The notes beneath the pieces were generated by a model. That model saw nothing but the letters and a program-made list of their open reading frames with translations. It was not told where the DNA came from and did not search any database. 64,000 bases of DNA from an uncultured Cellulophaga sp. (GTDB lineage Bacteria > Bacteroidota > Bacteroidia > Flavobacteriales > Flavobacteriaceae): NCBI GenBank assembly GCA_947492955.1, contig CANLOV010000008.1:62001-126000 (forward strand), in the 5' to 3' direction. The translations under genes and the position numbers were made by a program. Shown piece by piece: positions 34,705 to 43,683 of the stretch. The first letter of the stretch is position 1; every line of letters starts with the position of its first letter.

Positions 34705-34738
34705 TTTTGACATTTTTGAAGAATTGGCAGTACTTTTG
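34705..34738 (+). promoter_or_regulatory. Promoter of grpE-dnaJ
   Basis: TTTTGACA (34705-34712), 18 bp, then TACTTTTG (34731-34738): a textbook Bacteroidota promoter 40 bases before the grpE ATG. I see no CIRCE-type inverted repeat. Confidence 0.65.
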
Positions 34739-34777
34739 CCATCTTAAAATTCATAAGTTAATTAATGTTATATTATA

Positions 34778-35350
34778 ATGAGTAAAAAGAATAAAGCAGA
34801 AGATATTGAAGAAATAATTTCAGAAACAACTGTGGATGAAATTAAGGAAGGAGAAGAAGTAGCTGCCGATGCCTCATTAGAAGAAGAGGAAATAAAGCTT
34901 ACGGAAGAAGAACAATTAAGAGAAGATTTAGCAAAAGAGAAAGATAAATTTTTACGCCTTTTTGCAGAGTTCGAGAACTACAAAAAAAGAACGTCTAAAG
35001 AGCGTATAGAGTTATTTAAAACTGCTGGTCAGGAAGTTATAGTTTCTTTATTACCGGTGACAGATGATTTTGACCGTGCCTTAAAAGAGCTTTCTAAATC
35101 AGAAGATAAAGAAATGCTTAAAGGAGTAGAGCTTATAAATAATAAGTTTAGAGAAATTTTAAAAGGAAAAGGTTTAGAAGAGGTAGCGGTAAAAGCAGGA
35201 GATACTTTTGATGCAGAAATACACGATGCCATTACACAAATACCAGCACCAGACAAAAAGCTAAAAGGAAAAATTATAGATGTAATAGAGAAAGGCTTTA
35301 AGTTAGGAGATAAAATTATTCGTCATCCAAAAGTTGTAGTTGGGAATTAA
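34778..35350 (+). CDS. grpE: Nucleotide exchange factor GrpE
   Basis: A 190-residue cochaperone that releases ADP from DnaK. Residues 1-50 are acidic and disordered (EEIISETTVDEIKEGEEVAADA); residues 50-95 form the long coiled coil (EDLAKEKDKFLRLFAEFENYKKRTSKERIELF); the C-terminal beta domain ends with the family motif GKIIDVIEKGFKLGDKIIRHPKVVVG. Length and layout are normal. dnaJ follows after 9 bp, so the two form an operon; dnaK is not in this window. Confidence 0.97.
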   Translation: MSKKNKAEDIEEIISETTVDEIKEGEEVAADASLEEEEIKLTEEEQLREDLAKEKDKFLRLFAEFENYKKRTSKERIELFKTAGQEVIVSLLPVTDDFDRALKELSKSEDKEMLKGVELINNKFREILKGKGLEEVAVKAGDTFDAEIHDAITQIPAPDKKLKGKIIDVIEKGFKLGDKIIRHPKVVVGN

Positions 35351-35359
35351 ATATAAGTT

Positions 35360-36472
35360 ATGAAGGAGGATTATTATGATATTTTAGGCATAAGTAAAGG
35401 GGCTTCTGCTGCTGAAATAAAGAAGGCATATCGTAAGAAAGCCATTCAGTTTCATCCAGACAAGAACCCAGGAGATACAACTGCTGAAGAAAAATTTAAG
35501 AAAGCGGCTGAAGCTTATGAGATATTAAGTGATGATAATAAGCGAGCTCGTTATGATCAATATGGTCATGCAGCATTCGAAGGCGGCGGAGGCGGCGGCT
35601 TTGGAGGTGGCATGAATATGGATGATATTTTTAGCCAGTTTGGAGATATTTTTGGCGGCGGCGGTTTTGGTGGCTTTGGCGGCTTTGGCGGCGGTGGTCA
35701 ACGTAGGGCTAAAGGAAGTAGCTTAAAAATCAGAGTTAAATTAACTTTAGAAGAAGTTGCCAACGGTGTAGAAAAAAAGGTAAAAGTTCGTAGAAAAATA
35801 CAAGCTAGTGGTGTAACCTATAAAACATGTACTACATGTAATGGGGCTGGGCAAGTAACTAAAATAGCTAATACTATTTTGGGTAGAATGCAAACAGCAG
35901 CTACATGTAGTACTTGTGGTGGTAGTGGGCAAATTATAGATAAGAGACCTAGTAACGCAGATGCACAAGGCTTAATAGCTAAAGAAGAAACAGTAGCTAT
36001 AAAAATACCTGGAGGTGTAGAAGAAGGAATGCAACTAAAGGTTTCTGGTAAAGGAAACGAAGCACCGGGTAATGGTGTGCCAGGAGATTTAATTGTAGCC
36101 ATTGAAACCGTAGAACACGCTACGTTAAAAAGAGAAGGAGATAACCTTCATTACGATTTATATATAAGTATTTCTGATGCTATACTAGGAACATCTAAAG
36201 AAATAGATGCGGTAACTGGTAAAGTAAGAATTAAGTTAGAAGCGGGTATACAATCTGGAAAAATATTAAGATTAAGAGGAAAAGGAATTTCAAGTATTAA
36301 CGGGTATGGTGCTGGAGATTTGTTAGTGCATGTAAATGTTTGGACTCCTAAAGAGTTAAACAAAGAACAGCGCGAATTTTTTGAGCGTATGCAAAACAAT
36401 GAAAACTTTGAGCCTAAACCAGAAAAGTCAGATAAATCTTTTTTTGAAAAGGTTAAAGATATGTTTTCATAA
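35360..36472 (+). CDS. dnaJ: Chaperone DnaJ, with only two of four zinc-finger motifs
   Basis: A 370-residue DnaK cochaperone. J domain at 1-70 with HPD at 32-34; Gly/Phe-rich linker at about 73-115; C-terminal substrate-binding domains ([31 protein letters not shown]). The cysteine-rich region has only CTTCNGAG (Cys157/160) and CSTCGGSG (Cys183/186); the first and fourth CxxCxGxG motifs are replaced by [11 protein letters not shown] and [11 protein letters not shown]. These are the motifs that build zinc centre 1, so only zinc centre 2 should form. I believe the same change occurs in other Flavobacteriaceae, so it is probably a lineage trait and not a mutation. Confidence 0.96.
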   Translation: MKEDYYDILGISKGASAAEIKKAYRKKAIQFHPDKNPGDTTAEEKFKKAAEAYEILSDDNKRARYDQYGHAAFEGGGGGGFGGGMNMDDIFSQFGDIFGGGGFGGFGGFGGGGQRRAKGSSLKIRVKLTLEEVANGVEKKVKVRRKIQASGVTYKTCTTCNGAGQVTKIANTILGRMQTAATCSTCGGSGQIIDKRPSNADAQGLIAKEETVAIKIPGGVEEGMQLKVSGKGNEAPGNGVPGDLIVAIETVEHATLKREGDNLHYDLYISISDAILGTSKEIDAVTGKVRIKLEAGIQSGKILRLRGKGISSINGYGAGDLLVHVNVWTPKELNKEQREFFERMQNNENFEPKPEKSDKSFFEKVKDMFS

Positions 36473-36490
36473 TTTTTTAAATAAAAAACG

Positions 36491-36590
36491 TATATTTGAA
36501 GAGATGGTGATTAAACACCATCAAATTTTCTTTTTCATAGCAATTTTTTTCCCATCCTTAAAATACTTTAAGGGTGGGTTTTGTTTTTTA
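36491..36590 (+). ncRNA. Candidate small RNA after dnaJ
   Basis: A perfect -7 element (TATATTTG, 36491-36498) is followed after four bases by a perfect 7-bp hairpin (GATGGTG, 6 bases, CACCATC; 36503-36522). Then comes an AT-rich linker and a strong terminator hairpin (CCCATCCTTAAA / TTTAAGGGTGGG, 36551-36578) with a T-run. The predicted transcript is about 85 nt. No convincing -33 element is seen, and the terminator could instead simply belong to dnaJ. A 47-codon frame from 36504 runs through the terminator and is not convincing. Confidence 0.35.
36551..36590 (+). terminator. Terminator downstream of grpE-dnaJ
   Basis: CCCATCCTTAAA and TTTAAGGGTGGG form a 12-bp stem with one G-T pair, followed by TTTTGTTTTTTA. 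Confidence 0.75.
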
Positions 36591-36686
36591 CAAAAGTATT
36601 TTATGTATAAAGTTAAAAGAGTAGCATTTAAATATAATTATGTTTAATAAAAGTTAAAACCTCAAATGCTATTTATGGCATTTATA

Positions 36687-36694
36687 TATCTTTG
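36687..36694 (+). promoter_or_regulatory. -7 element TATCTTTG of the ABC exporter operon
   Basis: A full TAnnTTTG match 15 bases before the start codon of the ABC ATPase; the -33 TTG is not obvious. Confidence 0.5.
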
Positions 36695-36708
36695 AAAAAA
36701 TCGCTTAC

Positions 36709-37650
36709 ATGAATAATATTTTAGAGGCTAAAGGGGTATCAAAACAATTTGGAGACCATGTGGCACTTAAAAAAGTTTCTCTTCACATTCCTAAAAATAG
36801 TATTTACGGTCTGTTGGGTCCAAATGGAGCTGGGAAAACAACATTAATTAGAATTATAAATCAGATTACATACCCAGATTCGGGAGAAGTTTTATTCGAT
36901 GGGGAGCCTTTACAACCAAGCCATGTAGCAACAATTGGGTATTTGCCAGAAGAAAGAGGTTTGTATAAAAGTATGAAAGTAGGTGAGCAAGCTTTGTACT
37001 TAGCACAATTAAAAGGCTTATCTAAATCGGAAGCTAAAAAACGACTTAAGTTTTGGTTCGATAAGTTAGAAATTGGCGATTGGTGGGGAAAGAAAATTCA
37101 AGAGCTCTCCAAAGGTATGGCGCAGAAAATACAGTTTATAGTTACGGTATTACACGAGCCTAAGCTTTTAATTTTTGATGAGCCCTTTAGTGGTTTTGAT
37201 CCTATTAATGCAAATATTATAAAAGAAGAAATATTAGAGTTAAAAGAAAAAGGAACTTCTATAATTTTCTCTACACATAGAATGGAATCTGTAGAAGAAT
37301 TATGCGAGTATATTGCACTAATACATCAATCAGAAAAAATATTAGATGGTAAACTATCAGATATTAAAAAAGCATACAAGAACAATATTTTTAATGTAGG
37401 TTTAGAAGTGGATAATCCTGAGCTGATATTACAAGACCTTAGAGAGAAATTTACGATAAAAACACCCGATTTTTGTAACACAGAAAAGCATTTAGATTTC
37501 GTGGTGCAATTGCCTACAAAAGAAACAGGAGATTTTTTAAACTATGTGTCTTCAAAATCGAATGTTACACAGTTTGTAGAAACTATCCCTTCTGCAAATG
37601 ATATTTTTATTAGAACAATAGAAGAAAAAAATAGAAGGAATAATGAATAA
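36709..37650 (+). CDS. ABC transporter ATP-binding protein, NatA-like
   Basis: A 313-residue ATPase. Walker A is GPNGAGKTT (about 41-49), the signature reads LSKGMAQK instead of LSGGQ, as is typical of NatA/ABC-2 type ATPases, Walker B is LLIFDEPFSGFDP and the switch His is in STHRMES. The last 80 residues form the DUF4162-like C-terminal domain of this subfamily. It powers the permease encoded next, whose gene overlaps by 8 bp. NatAB of Bacillus exports sodium; the substrate here is unknown. Confidence 0.94.
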   Translation: MNNILEAKGVSKQFGDHVALKKVSLHIPKNSIYGLLGPNGAGKTTLIRIINQITYPDSGEVLFDGEPLQPSHVATIGYLPEERGLYKSMKVGEQALYLAQLKGLSKSEAKKRLKFWFDKLEIGDWWGKKIQELSKGMAQKIQFIVTVLHEPKLLIFDEPFSGFDPINANIIKEEILELKEKGTSIIFSTHRMESVEELCEYIALIHQSEKILDGKLSDIKKAYKNNIFNVGLEVDNPELILQDLREKFTIKTPDFCNTEKHLDFVVQLPTKETGDFLNYVSSKSNVTQFVETIPSANDIFIRTIEEKNRRNNE

Positions 37651-38983
37651 GCTGTTGCTAATTATAAAACGAGAGTATTTGGCTAAGGTTCGTAATAAAT
37701 CTTTTGTTGTAATGACCTTTCTCACGCCAATTTTAATGGTAGGTATGTTTTTATTGGTTGCTTATTTGGCTAATATGAACGATAATGATAAAAGAACTAT
37801 AGTTGTTTTAAATGAGAGTCATTATTTTTCTACAGATTTCCTAAGTACAGAAAATACGTCTTATGTAAATTTTAAAGACCTTAGTTTACAACAGGCTAAA
37901 GATTCTGTAATGAGTTTAGAGTATTATGGTTTGTTGCACATACCTAATCATGAAGATTTAGAAAAAGTAGCAAGTACAGCTTCTTTTTACACCACAGATT
38001 CGCCTAATGCAGGAGTGTTAAATACTATAGAGAGTATTTTTGAATCTAGATTAAGAGCTCATAGGCTTTTAAATATGGAATTATCTGCAGAAGATTTTTC
38101 TATATTAGAGCAACCATTTGAGGTGCATACAGCCAATTTTATAGGAGAAGAAAATGTAAAAGGAGCCAATATAATGAAAGCTTTTATAGGTGGTGGTTTT
38201 GGGTATCTTATTATGATGTTTATTATTATCTACGGAGGTTTTGTAATGCGTAGTGTTATAGAAGAAAAAACAAGTAGAATTATAGAGGTAATAATATCGT
38301 CTGTTAAACCATTTCAATTAATGATGGGGAAAATAATAGGAACCTCATTTGCAGGAATTACACAATTTATAATATGGGTAATATCTGCATCAATTTTATT
38401 AACGGTAGCAGTATTTGTTTTTAATATTGATGTAGCCAGTTTGGGAGTCACTTCTAAAGTTGCATCTGGTTCTATAAAGGAAATGTCGTCCTTGCCAGTG
38501 GCTATGGATGAAAATATGATATTGTATATTAAAGAGTTTGTAAATATACCATGGGCCAGTTTAATCGTCTTTTTTATTGTTTATTTTATTTTAGGTTATT
38601 TAATCTATAGCTCTATATATGCCGCTATTGGAGCAGCGGTAGATAATGAAACAGACACGCAACAGTTTATATTCCCGGTAATATTACCTTTAATGTTAGC
38701 AGTTTATGTAGGCTTCTTTTCTGTGTTCGAAAACCCTCATGGACCGGTAGCAGTTGGGTTTTCATTATTTCCATTAACATCTCCAATAGTAATGTTAATG
38801 CGTTTACCAAACGGAATTGGAGAAGGAGGCGTGCCTTTATGGCAATTAGTAACTTCTGTTTTCTTTTTAATCGTTGCATTTATAGGAATTGTGTGGTTGG
38901 CAGCAAAAATATATAGAGTAGGTATTTTAATGTATGGAAAAAAGCCAACCTATAAAGAGTTGTTTAAATGGTTAAGGTATTAG
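37643..38983 (+). CDS. ABC-2 type permease, NatB-like
   Basis: A 446-residue membrane protein. TM1 (residues 20-45, VVMTFLTPILMVGMFLLVAYLA) is followed by a periplasmic domain of about 130 residues and a C-terminal bundle of five or more helices. The ABC-2 signature region reads IEEKTSRIIEVIISSVKPFQLMMGKIIGTSFAGITQF. It overlaps the ATPase gene, so the two are translationally coupled and form one transporter. The MscS-type channel gene starts just one base after its stop codon, hinting at a common role in ion or osmotic homeostasis. Confidence 0.93.
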   Translation: MNKLLLIIKREYLAKVRNKSFVVMTFLTPILMVGMFLLVAYLANMNDNDKRTIVVLNESHYFSTDFLSTENTSYVNFKDLSLQQAKDSVMSLEYYGLLHIPNHEDLEKVASTASFYTTDSPNAGVLNTIESIFESRLRAHRLLNMELSAEDFSILEQPFEVHTANFIGEENVKGANIMKAFIGGGFGYLIMMFIIIYGGFVMRSVIEEKTSRIIEVIISSVKPFQLMMGKIIGTSFAGITQFIIWVISASILLTVAVFVFNIDVASLGVTSKVASGSIKEMSSLPVAMDENMILYIKEFVNIPWASLIVFFIVYFILGYLIYSSIYAAIGAAVDNETDTQQFIFPVILPLMLAVYVGFFSVFENPHGPVAVGFSLFPLTSPIVMLMRLPNGIGEGGVPLWQLVTSVFFLIVAFIGIVWLAAKIYRVGILMYGKKPTYKELFKWLRY

Positions 38984-38984
38984 T

Positions 38985-39845
38985 ATGGATAAATTAAAGC
39001 ATATATTAGATAGTATTTCTTGGTTTTTTAACTATAGTCTGTATAGTAGTGATACGGTAAGTATTACTGTAAAGACAGTATTGCTAATAATAGTAGCTTT
39101 AGTTTTTATAACTTACCTATTAAAATTAATAAATAAGCTAGTAACTTCTAAGTTGCCATTAGAGGATAAAAATAAGTTCGAAAGCATTTTTGGCTTTCTA
39201 AAATACTTATTTTACATTTTGGTAATTGTTACAATACTACATGCCTCGGGAGTTAATTTAACAGTAGTTTTAACGGCATCGGCAGCATTATTTGTTGGTT
39301 TAGGTTTTGCTTTACAATACTTATTTCAAGATATAATTTCTGGGATTCTAATTATTCTAGATCAGTCTTTACATGTTGGCGATATTATAGAGGTAGAAAA
39401 TAAAGTAGGTCGTGTATTTGAGATAAGATTAAGAACCACCCGTGCACTTACAAGAGATGATAAGGTAATTGTAATACCAAATCATGTGTTTTTAACGAAT
39501 AGTATTTACAATTATACCCAAAACCATAAAACCACAAGAGAATCTATAAAAATAGGTGTGGCTTATAGTAGTGATGTAGACTTGGTTAAAGAAATATTAG
39601 AAGAAATTGCTCTTTCTCAGAAAGATGTATTAAAAAAGCCAAAACCATTTGTTTTGTTTGATGATTTTGGGGATTCAGCATTGCTTTTTTCTCTTCATTT
39701 TTACACCAATAATAGTTATGATGATCCTATTATAAAAAGTAATATAAGGTATCGTATTAATACAAAATTTAAAGAGCATAATATTAATATTCCTTTTCCG
39801 CAGCAAGATGTGTATTTGTATCAGCAAAATAATTTAAACAAATAG
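38985..39845 (+). CDS. MscS-type mechanosensitive channel coupled to the ABC exporter
   Basis: A 286-residue membrane protein with three hydrophobic segments (about 25-48, 63-85, 90-112). The pore helix reads TASAALFVGLGFALQYLFQDIISGILIIL, with bulkier residues than the classical Ala/Gly pattern, followed by the beta domain (VGDIIEVENKVGRVFEIRLRTTRALTRDDKVIVIPNH). Translational spacing to the permease is one base. Its pore differs from the lone MscS at 22980, so gating or conductance may differ. Function in osmotic release is inferred from the family. Confidence 0.93.
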   Translation: MDKLKHILDSISWFFNYSLYSSDTVSITVKTVLLIIVALVFITYLLKLINKLVTSKLPLEDKNKFESIFGFLKYLFYILVIVTILHASGVNLTVVLTASAALFVGLGFALQYLFQDIISGILIILDQSLHVGDIIEVENKVGRVFEIRLRTTRALTRDDKVIVIPNHVFLTNSIYNYTQNHKTTRESIKIGVAYSSDVDLVKEILEEIALSQKDVLKKPKPFVLFDDFGDSALLFSLHFYTNNSYDDPIIKSNIRYRINTKFKEHNINIPFPQQDVYLYQQNNLNK

Positions 39846-39863
39846 GAAACGTTAATAAACTTT

Positions 39864-40733
39864 ATGACGAAAAAGATAAGTCTTTGTATTCTTTTTACTC
39901 TTATATTAAATGTTTGCTTTTGTCAGAGCACAGATATAGCTAGGCTAGAGTATACTTTAATTCCAGAAAATAGTTCTGGAATAAAAAAATCGCGCTACAG
40001 ATTTTTAGCCAATGCTCCCATAAAATTAAAAGAGGGTAATTATTTTGTAGCAGGGTTAGAGTATAATTCTATAGATTATGATGTTAATAAAGCTTTTCCT
40101 TTTGATAATAGCGAATTAAAAAACCTGCATATTATAGATTTAAATTTTGGTTACGTATTAAAAATGGAATCTAATTGGTATGCCATAGGTATTGTAACGC
40201 CAAGGTGGGCATCTAATTTCTCTATTGGGGTAGAAGATGAGGATTTTAGGTTAAATTACACCGTGGCAATGTTTAAGGATAAAAAAGAAATAGAGAAACC
40301 TTATAGTTTACTTTTTGGATTAACATATAATAGTGCTACGGGTTTGCCTGTACCTTTGCCGCTGATAAGTTATCAAAAAAGATTTCATAAAAATTGGTCT
40401 TACGCAGTAGGGATTCCTAAGACAGATATTAAATATCATTTTAAAAATAGTAATACTATAAAAGCAGGAGTTTTGTTAGATGGTTATTTTGTAAACATAC
40501 AAAACAATGTGGTTTTGCCTGATAATGATTTTGGTTCTGCCGTTTCTTTAACAGCAATTGTTGCAGCAATAGGTTATCAATATAATTTTACTAAATATAT
40601 ATCGTTCTATGGTTTTGTAGGGCGAACACTTTCGCAAAAAAGTGTTTTAAGAAATTTAGAAAGAAAAACAGCTTTTGTTTTAAATAACGATAGAAATATT
40701 TATTTTAGAACAGGATTAAAAATTGGACTTTAA
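39864..40733 (+). CDS. DUF6268-type outer-membrane beta-barrel protein
   Basis: A 289-residue protein with a signal peptide (ILNVCFCQ at the end) and repeating amphipathic strands, ending in FRTGLKIGL. The sequence (LEYTLIPENSSGIKKSRYRFLANAPIKLKEGNYFVAGLEYNSIDYD ... WYAIGIVTPRWASNF ... GLTYNSATGLPVPLPLISYQKRFHKNWSYAVGIPKTDIKYHF) follows the DUF6268 barrel family of Flavobacteriia. It probably sits in the outer membrane. It is placed 18 bp after the channel gene and 9 bp before the response regulator gene, in one run from 36709. Function is unknown. Confidence 0.85.
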   Translation: MTKKISLCILFTLILNVCFCQSTDIARLEYTLIPENSSGIKKSRYRFLANAPIKLKEGNYFVAGLEYNSIDYDVNKAFPFDNSELKNLHIIDLNFGYVLKMESNWYAIGIVTPRWASNFSIGVEDEDFRLNYTVAMFKDKKEIEKPYSLLFGLTYNSATGLPVPLPLISYQKRFHKNWSYAVGIPKTDIKYHFKNSNTIKAGVLLDGYFVNIQNNVVLPDNDFGSAVSLTAIVAAIGYQYNFTKYISFYGFVGRTLSQKSVLRNLERKTAFVLNNDRNIYFRTGLKIGL

Positions 40734-40742
40734 AAAGCAGAT

Positions 40743-41906
40743 ATGGCAAAAATATTAGTAATAGAAGATGAGGATGCAATTCGTAGAGTTCTTGTAAAAA
40801 TTCTTTCAGAAGAAAACGATTCTTATAATGTAGAAGATGCAGAAGATGGATTAAAAGGAATAGAAAAAATAAAAAAAGAAGATTACGACCTTGTTTTATG
40901 TGATATTAAGATGCCTAAAATGGATGGGGTAGAAGTTTTAGAAGCAGCAACTAAAATAAAACCAGAGGTTCCTTTTATTATGATATCTGGTCATGGAGAT
41001 TTAGATACGGCTGTAAATACAATGCGCTTAGGAGCTTTTGATTATATTTCTAAGCCGCCAGATTTAAATAGGCTTTTAACTACCGTTCGTAATGCCTTAG
41101 ACAGAAAAGAATTAGTTGTAGAAAATAAAAAACTAAAGAAAAAGGTTAGTAAAAATTATGAGATGATTGGCGATAGCCCTGAAATTACGCTCATAAAAGA
41201 TATGATAGAGAAAGTAGCCCCTACAGACGCTAGGGTTTTAATAACAGGGCCAAATGGTACAGGTAAAGAATTAGTAGCGCATTGGGTGCACGAGAAAAGC
41301 GAGCGTAGCTCTGGTGCGTTTATAGAAGTAAACTGTGCGGCAATACCATCCGAATTAATAGAGAGCGAATTGTTTGGACATGTAAAAGGTGCATTTACTT
41401 CGGCAGTAAAAGATAGGGCAGGTAAATTTGAAGCGGCTAATAACGGAACTATTTTTTTAGATGAGATAGGAGATATGAGTTTGTCTGCACAAGCAAAAGT
41501 TTTAAGAGCTTTACAAGAAAATAAAATATCTAGAGTAGGTACAGATAAAGATATAAAGGTAAACGTACGTGTAGTTGCAGCCACAAATAAAAATTTAAAA
41601 AAGGAAATAGCAGAAGGTAATTTTAGAGAAGATTTATACCATAGATTGGCTGTAATTTTAATAAAAGTACCAGCTTTAAATGATAGGAGAGATGACATTC
41701 CTTTATTAATAAATCATTTTGTAAAGAAAATTTCTCAGGAGCAAGGTAATGCGCCTAAAGTTTTTTCAGCTAAAGCAATAGAAATGCTAAAGGGTTACGA
41801 TTGGACAGGGAATATAAGAGAACTACGTAATGTTGTAGAAAGACTTATTATTTTAAGTGATAAAGAAGTAACAGAGCAAGAAGTAGCTTTGTTTTCTAGT
41901 AAGTGA
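40743..41906 (+). CDS. NtrC-like response regulator lacking a DNA-binding domain
   Basis: A 387-residue protein. Residues 1-120 are a receiver domain with phospho-acceptor Asp54 (LVLCDIKMP) and the acidic patch IEDED. Residues 140-365 are a sigma54-activator AAA+ domain: Walker A GPNGTGKE (169-176; usually GESGTGKE), the sigma54-contact loop GAFTSA (216-221; usually GAFTGA), Walker B TIFLDEIGDM, and the arginine-finger region ENKISRVGTDKDI. The protein stops at VALFSSK, right after sensor 2 (WTGNIRELRNVVERL), so the usual Fis-type helix-turn-helix is missing. No such domain lies downstream in any frame. It might activate from solution or act on other targets. Confidence 0.93.
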   Translation: MAKILVIEDEDAIRRVLVKILSEENDSYNVEDAEDGLKGIEKIKKEDYDLVLCDIKMPKMDGVEVLEAATKIKPEVPFIMISGHGDLDTAVNTMRLGAFDYISKPPDLNRLLTTVRNALDRKELVVENKKLKKKVSKNYEMIGDSPEITLIKDMIEKVAPTDARVLITGPNGTGKELVAHWVHEKSERSSGAFIEVNCAAIPSELIESELFGHVKGAFTSAVKDRAGKFEAANNGTIFLDEIGDMSLSAQAKVLRALQENKISRVGTDKDIKVNVRVVAATNKNLKKEIAEGNFREDLYHRLAVILIKVPALNDRRDDIPLLINHFVKKISQEQGNAPKVFSAKAIEMLKGYDWTGNIRELRNVVERLIILSDKEVTEQEVALFSSK

Positions 41907-41914
41907 GCTGTTTC

Positions 41915-42595
41915 TTAGTTAGAGCAATTATTAAGTTTATCTAATGCTTTAGATACGATTTCTTTTATTCTTAAGTTATAGTATTTTTTAGCTTCAGACA
42001 AGTCTTCATTCAGTAACTTTTCTTCACAGTTATCAAAAACAGTTTGTGCATATTTACGAGCTTTTTCGCACTCTAACGTATGAACAACTTTATGTAACGA
42101 CGATTCAAAATTTACTAATGTTTTGTCTATTTTGTGGTGTAATATTTTGTTTTTATTTAAATCTATTCTTTTAGAAGACTTAGTGTTCATAGCTAATACA
42201 TTAGTAGGGAAAGTACTGGTATTGTATTCGTCTAAGGCATGTAAGCTCCCTTCTGTATTTTTTAATGCTTTTTTTAACAGGGATTTTGCATTGTTAATAG
42301 AGGTTTCTTTGGTAGCATTTTTAAGATGTTCTAAACCTTTATTAAGGCTTAATTCTGCTGTATAGCAGCCACATTCTTTAAATTGTTTTTTAGATTTTTC
42401 AATAGCATTTAAAGCTTTGTAGGCATGGTATTTTGCAATATTAATATCGTTTGTTTTAATTGCTTTTTCGGTTTGAGTTTTTACAAAACCAATATTAGAA
42501 CCTATATTTTTACAAGCGTTATTATCCCCAAAAGAAGAGGTAAGTGTAAAGAGTATTACACATAGGGGGAATATGTAGGTATATCTATTTCTCAT
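41915..42595 (-). CDS. Exported helical protein with paired cysteines, unassigned
   Basis: A 226-residue protein with a signal peptide (1-24, ending SSFG). The mature part is entirely helical and Lys/Asn/Glu-rich. Cysteines occur as NACKN, KECGCYTA, TLECEKAR, NCEEK and NNCSN, which could form disulfides in the periplasm. Helices of 30-35 residues with A-x-x-A-L patterns (IAKYHAYKALNAIEKSKKQF, NAKSLLKKALKN) suggest a TPR-like or four-helix arrangement. It converges with the regulator gene, with 8 bp between the stops. I do not recognise a family and assign no function. Confidence 0.7.
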   Translation of the reverse strand: MRNRYTYIFPLCVILFTLTSSFGDNNACKNIGSNIGFVKTQTEKAIKTNDINIAKYHAYKALNAIEKSKKQFKECGCYTAELSLNKGLEHLKNATKETSINNAKSLLKKALKNTEGSLHALDEYNTSTFPTNVLAMNTKSSKRIDLNKNKILHHKIDKTLVNFESSLHKVVHTLECEKARKYAQTVFDNCEEKLLNEDLSEAKKYYNLRIKEIVSKALDKLNNCSN

Positions 42596-42799
42596 AGTAT
42601 AAATTTTATACTAGGTAGTAAGCTTGGGTAATGTAAATTTAATGTTAATACCACATGATTCTTATTTTTTTCGATGAATTACGATTTTGAAAGTTATTAT
42701 GTTGTGAAAACACTAAAAATCATTGTTAAATATGCTTTTTGGAGTAGTTTTTTAGGTTAAAATCTTAAAAAAGTTTAAAATATTATATATATTCAAGCT

Positions 42800-43678
42800 A
42801 TGAATAAAGTAGATGTAAGCTTATATAGAGTAAATGCTCCGCAACGATTATCGGAAACAAAAACAAGGGAAGATTTTGGAGTTTCAAAAAAAGAATTAAA
42901 AAAGCAATTAGAGGAAATAAGAGAGGCGTTAGGCGAGTTTCAAGATACTTTGTATGCACATGGCAAATACAGTGTTTTAATTTGTTTACAAGGAATGGAT
43001 ACCGCAGGTAAAGATAGTCTTATAAGAGAAGTTTTTAAAGACTTTAATGCAAGGGGAGTTGTGGTGCATAGTTTTAAAGTGCCTACAGAATTAGAACGTA
43101 AACACGATTATCTTTGGAGGCACTATATAGCCTTACCGCCAAAAGGAAAATTTGGTGTATTTAATAGAACACACTACGAAAATGTATTAGTTACAAGAGT
43201 GCACCCAGAGTATATATTAGGAGAGCATATTCCGGGAGTAAAAACTATAGAAGATATTAATAGCGATTTTTGGAGTAAACGTTTTCAGCAGATTAATAAT
43301 TTTGAACAACATGCAGCCGAAAATGGTACCATCATATTTAAATTCTTTTTAAATTTATCTAAAGAAGAGCAAAAACAACGTTTACTTAGAAGGTTGGCAT
43401 TAAAAGAAAAGAATTGGAAATTTTCTCCAGGAGATTTAAAAGAACGTTTGTTGTGGGATAAGTATCAAGAATGTTACGAGGATGCTATTAATAAAACTTC
43501 AAAATCGCATGCACCATGGTATATAATTCCGGCAGATAATAAGCAAGGAGCACGTGTGGTTGTGGCATCAATATTACTTCAAGAGCTAAAAAAATATACA
43601 GATATTAAAGAGCCAGAATTAGATGCAGAAATAAAAGCAAACATAGAAGTTTATAAAAAACAACTAGAATCAGAATAA
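42800..43678 (+). CDS. ppk2: Polyphosphate kinase 2 family protein
   Basis: A 292-residue P-loop kinase that uses polyphosphate to phosphorylate nucleotides (or the reverse). Walker A is LQGMDTAGKDSLIREVF near residue 70, Walker B/lid residues follow in GVFNRTHYENVLVTRVHPE and SDFWSKRFQQINNFE, then the lid RLLRRLALKEKNWKFSPGDLKERLLWDKY and APWYIIPADNKQGAR. The canonical motif FNRSHYE is FNRTHYE here. The substrate class (NDP or NMP) cannot be fixed by eye. The M28 peptidase starts 5 bp downstream, so they are cotranscribed. Confidence 0.94.
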   Translation: MNKVDVSLYRVNAPQRLSETKTREDFGVSKKELKKQLEEIREALGEFQDTLYAHGKYSVLICLQGMDTAGKDSLIREVFKDFNARGVVVHSFKVPTELERKHDYLWRHYIALPPKGKFGVFNRTHYENVLVTRVHPEYILGEHIPGVKTIEDINSDFWSKRFQQINNFEQHAAENGTIIFKFFLNLSKEEQKQRLLRRLALKEKNWKFSPGDLKERLLWDKYQECYEDAINKTSKSHAPWYIIPADNKQGARVVVASILLQELKKYTDIKEPELDAEIKANIEVYKKQLESE

Positions 43679-43683
43679 AGAAT

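Noticed and set aside
36381-36647. 88-codon plus-strand frame over the dnaJ end
   Set aside because: Its first third lies inside dnaJ in another frame and the rest reads through a strong terminator hairpin.
41907-42000. Search for a frameshifted Fis-type helix-turn-helix after the NtrC-like gene
   Set aside because: No frame on the plus strand downstream encodes such a domain; the next gene is convergent and begins 8 bp after the stop.
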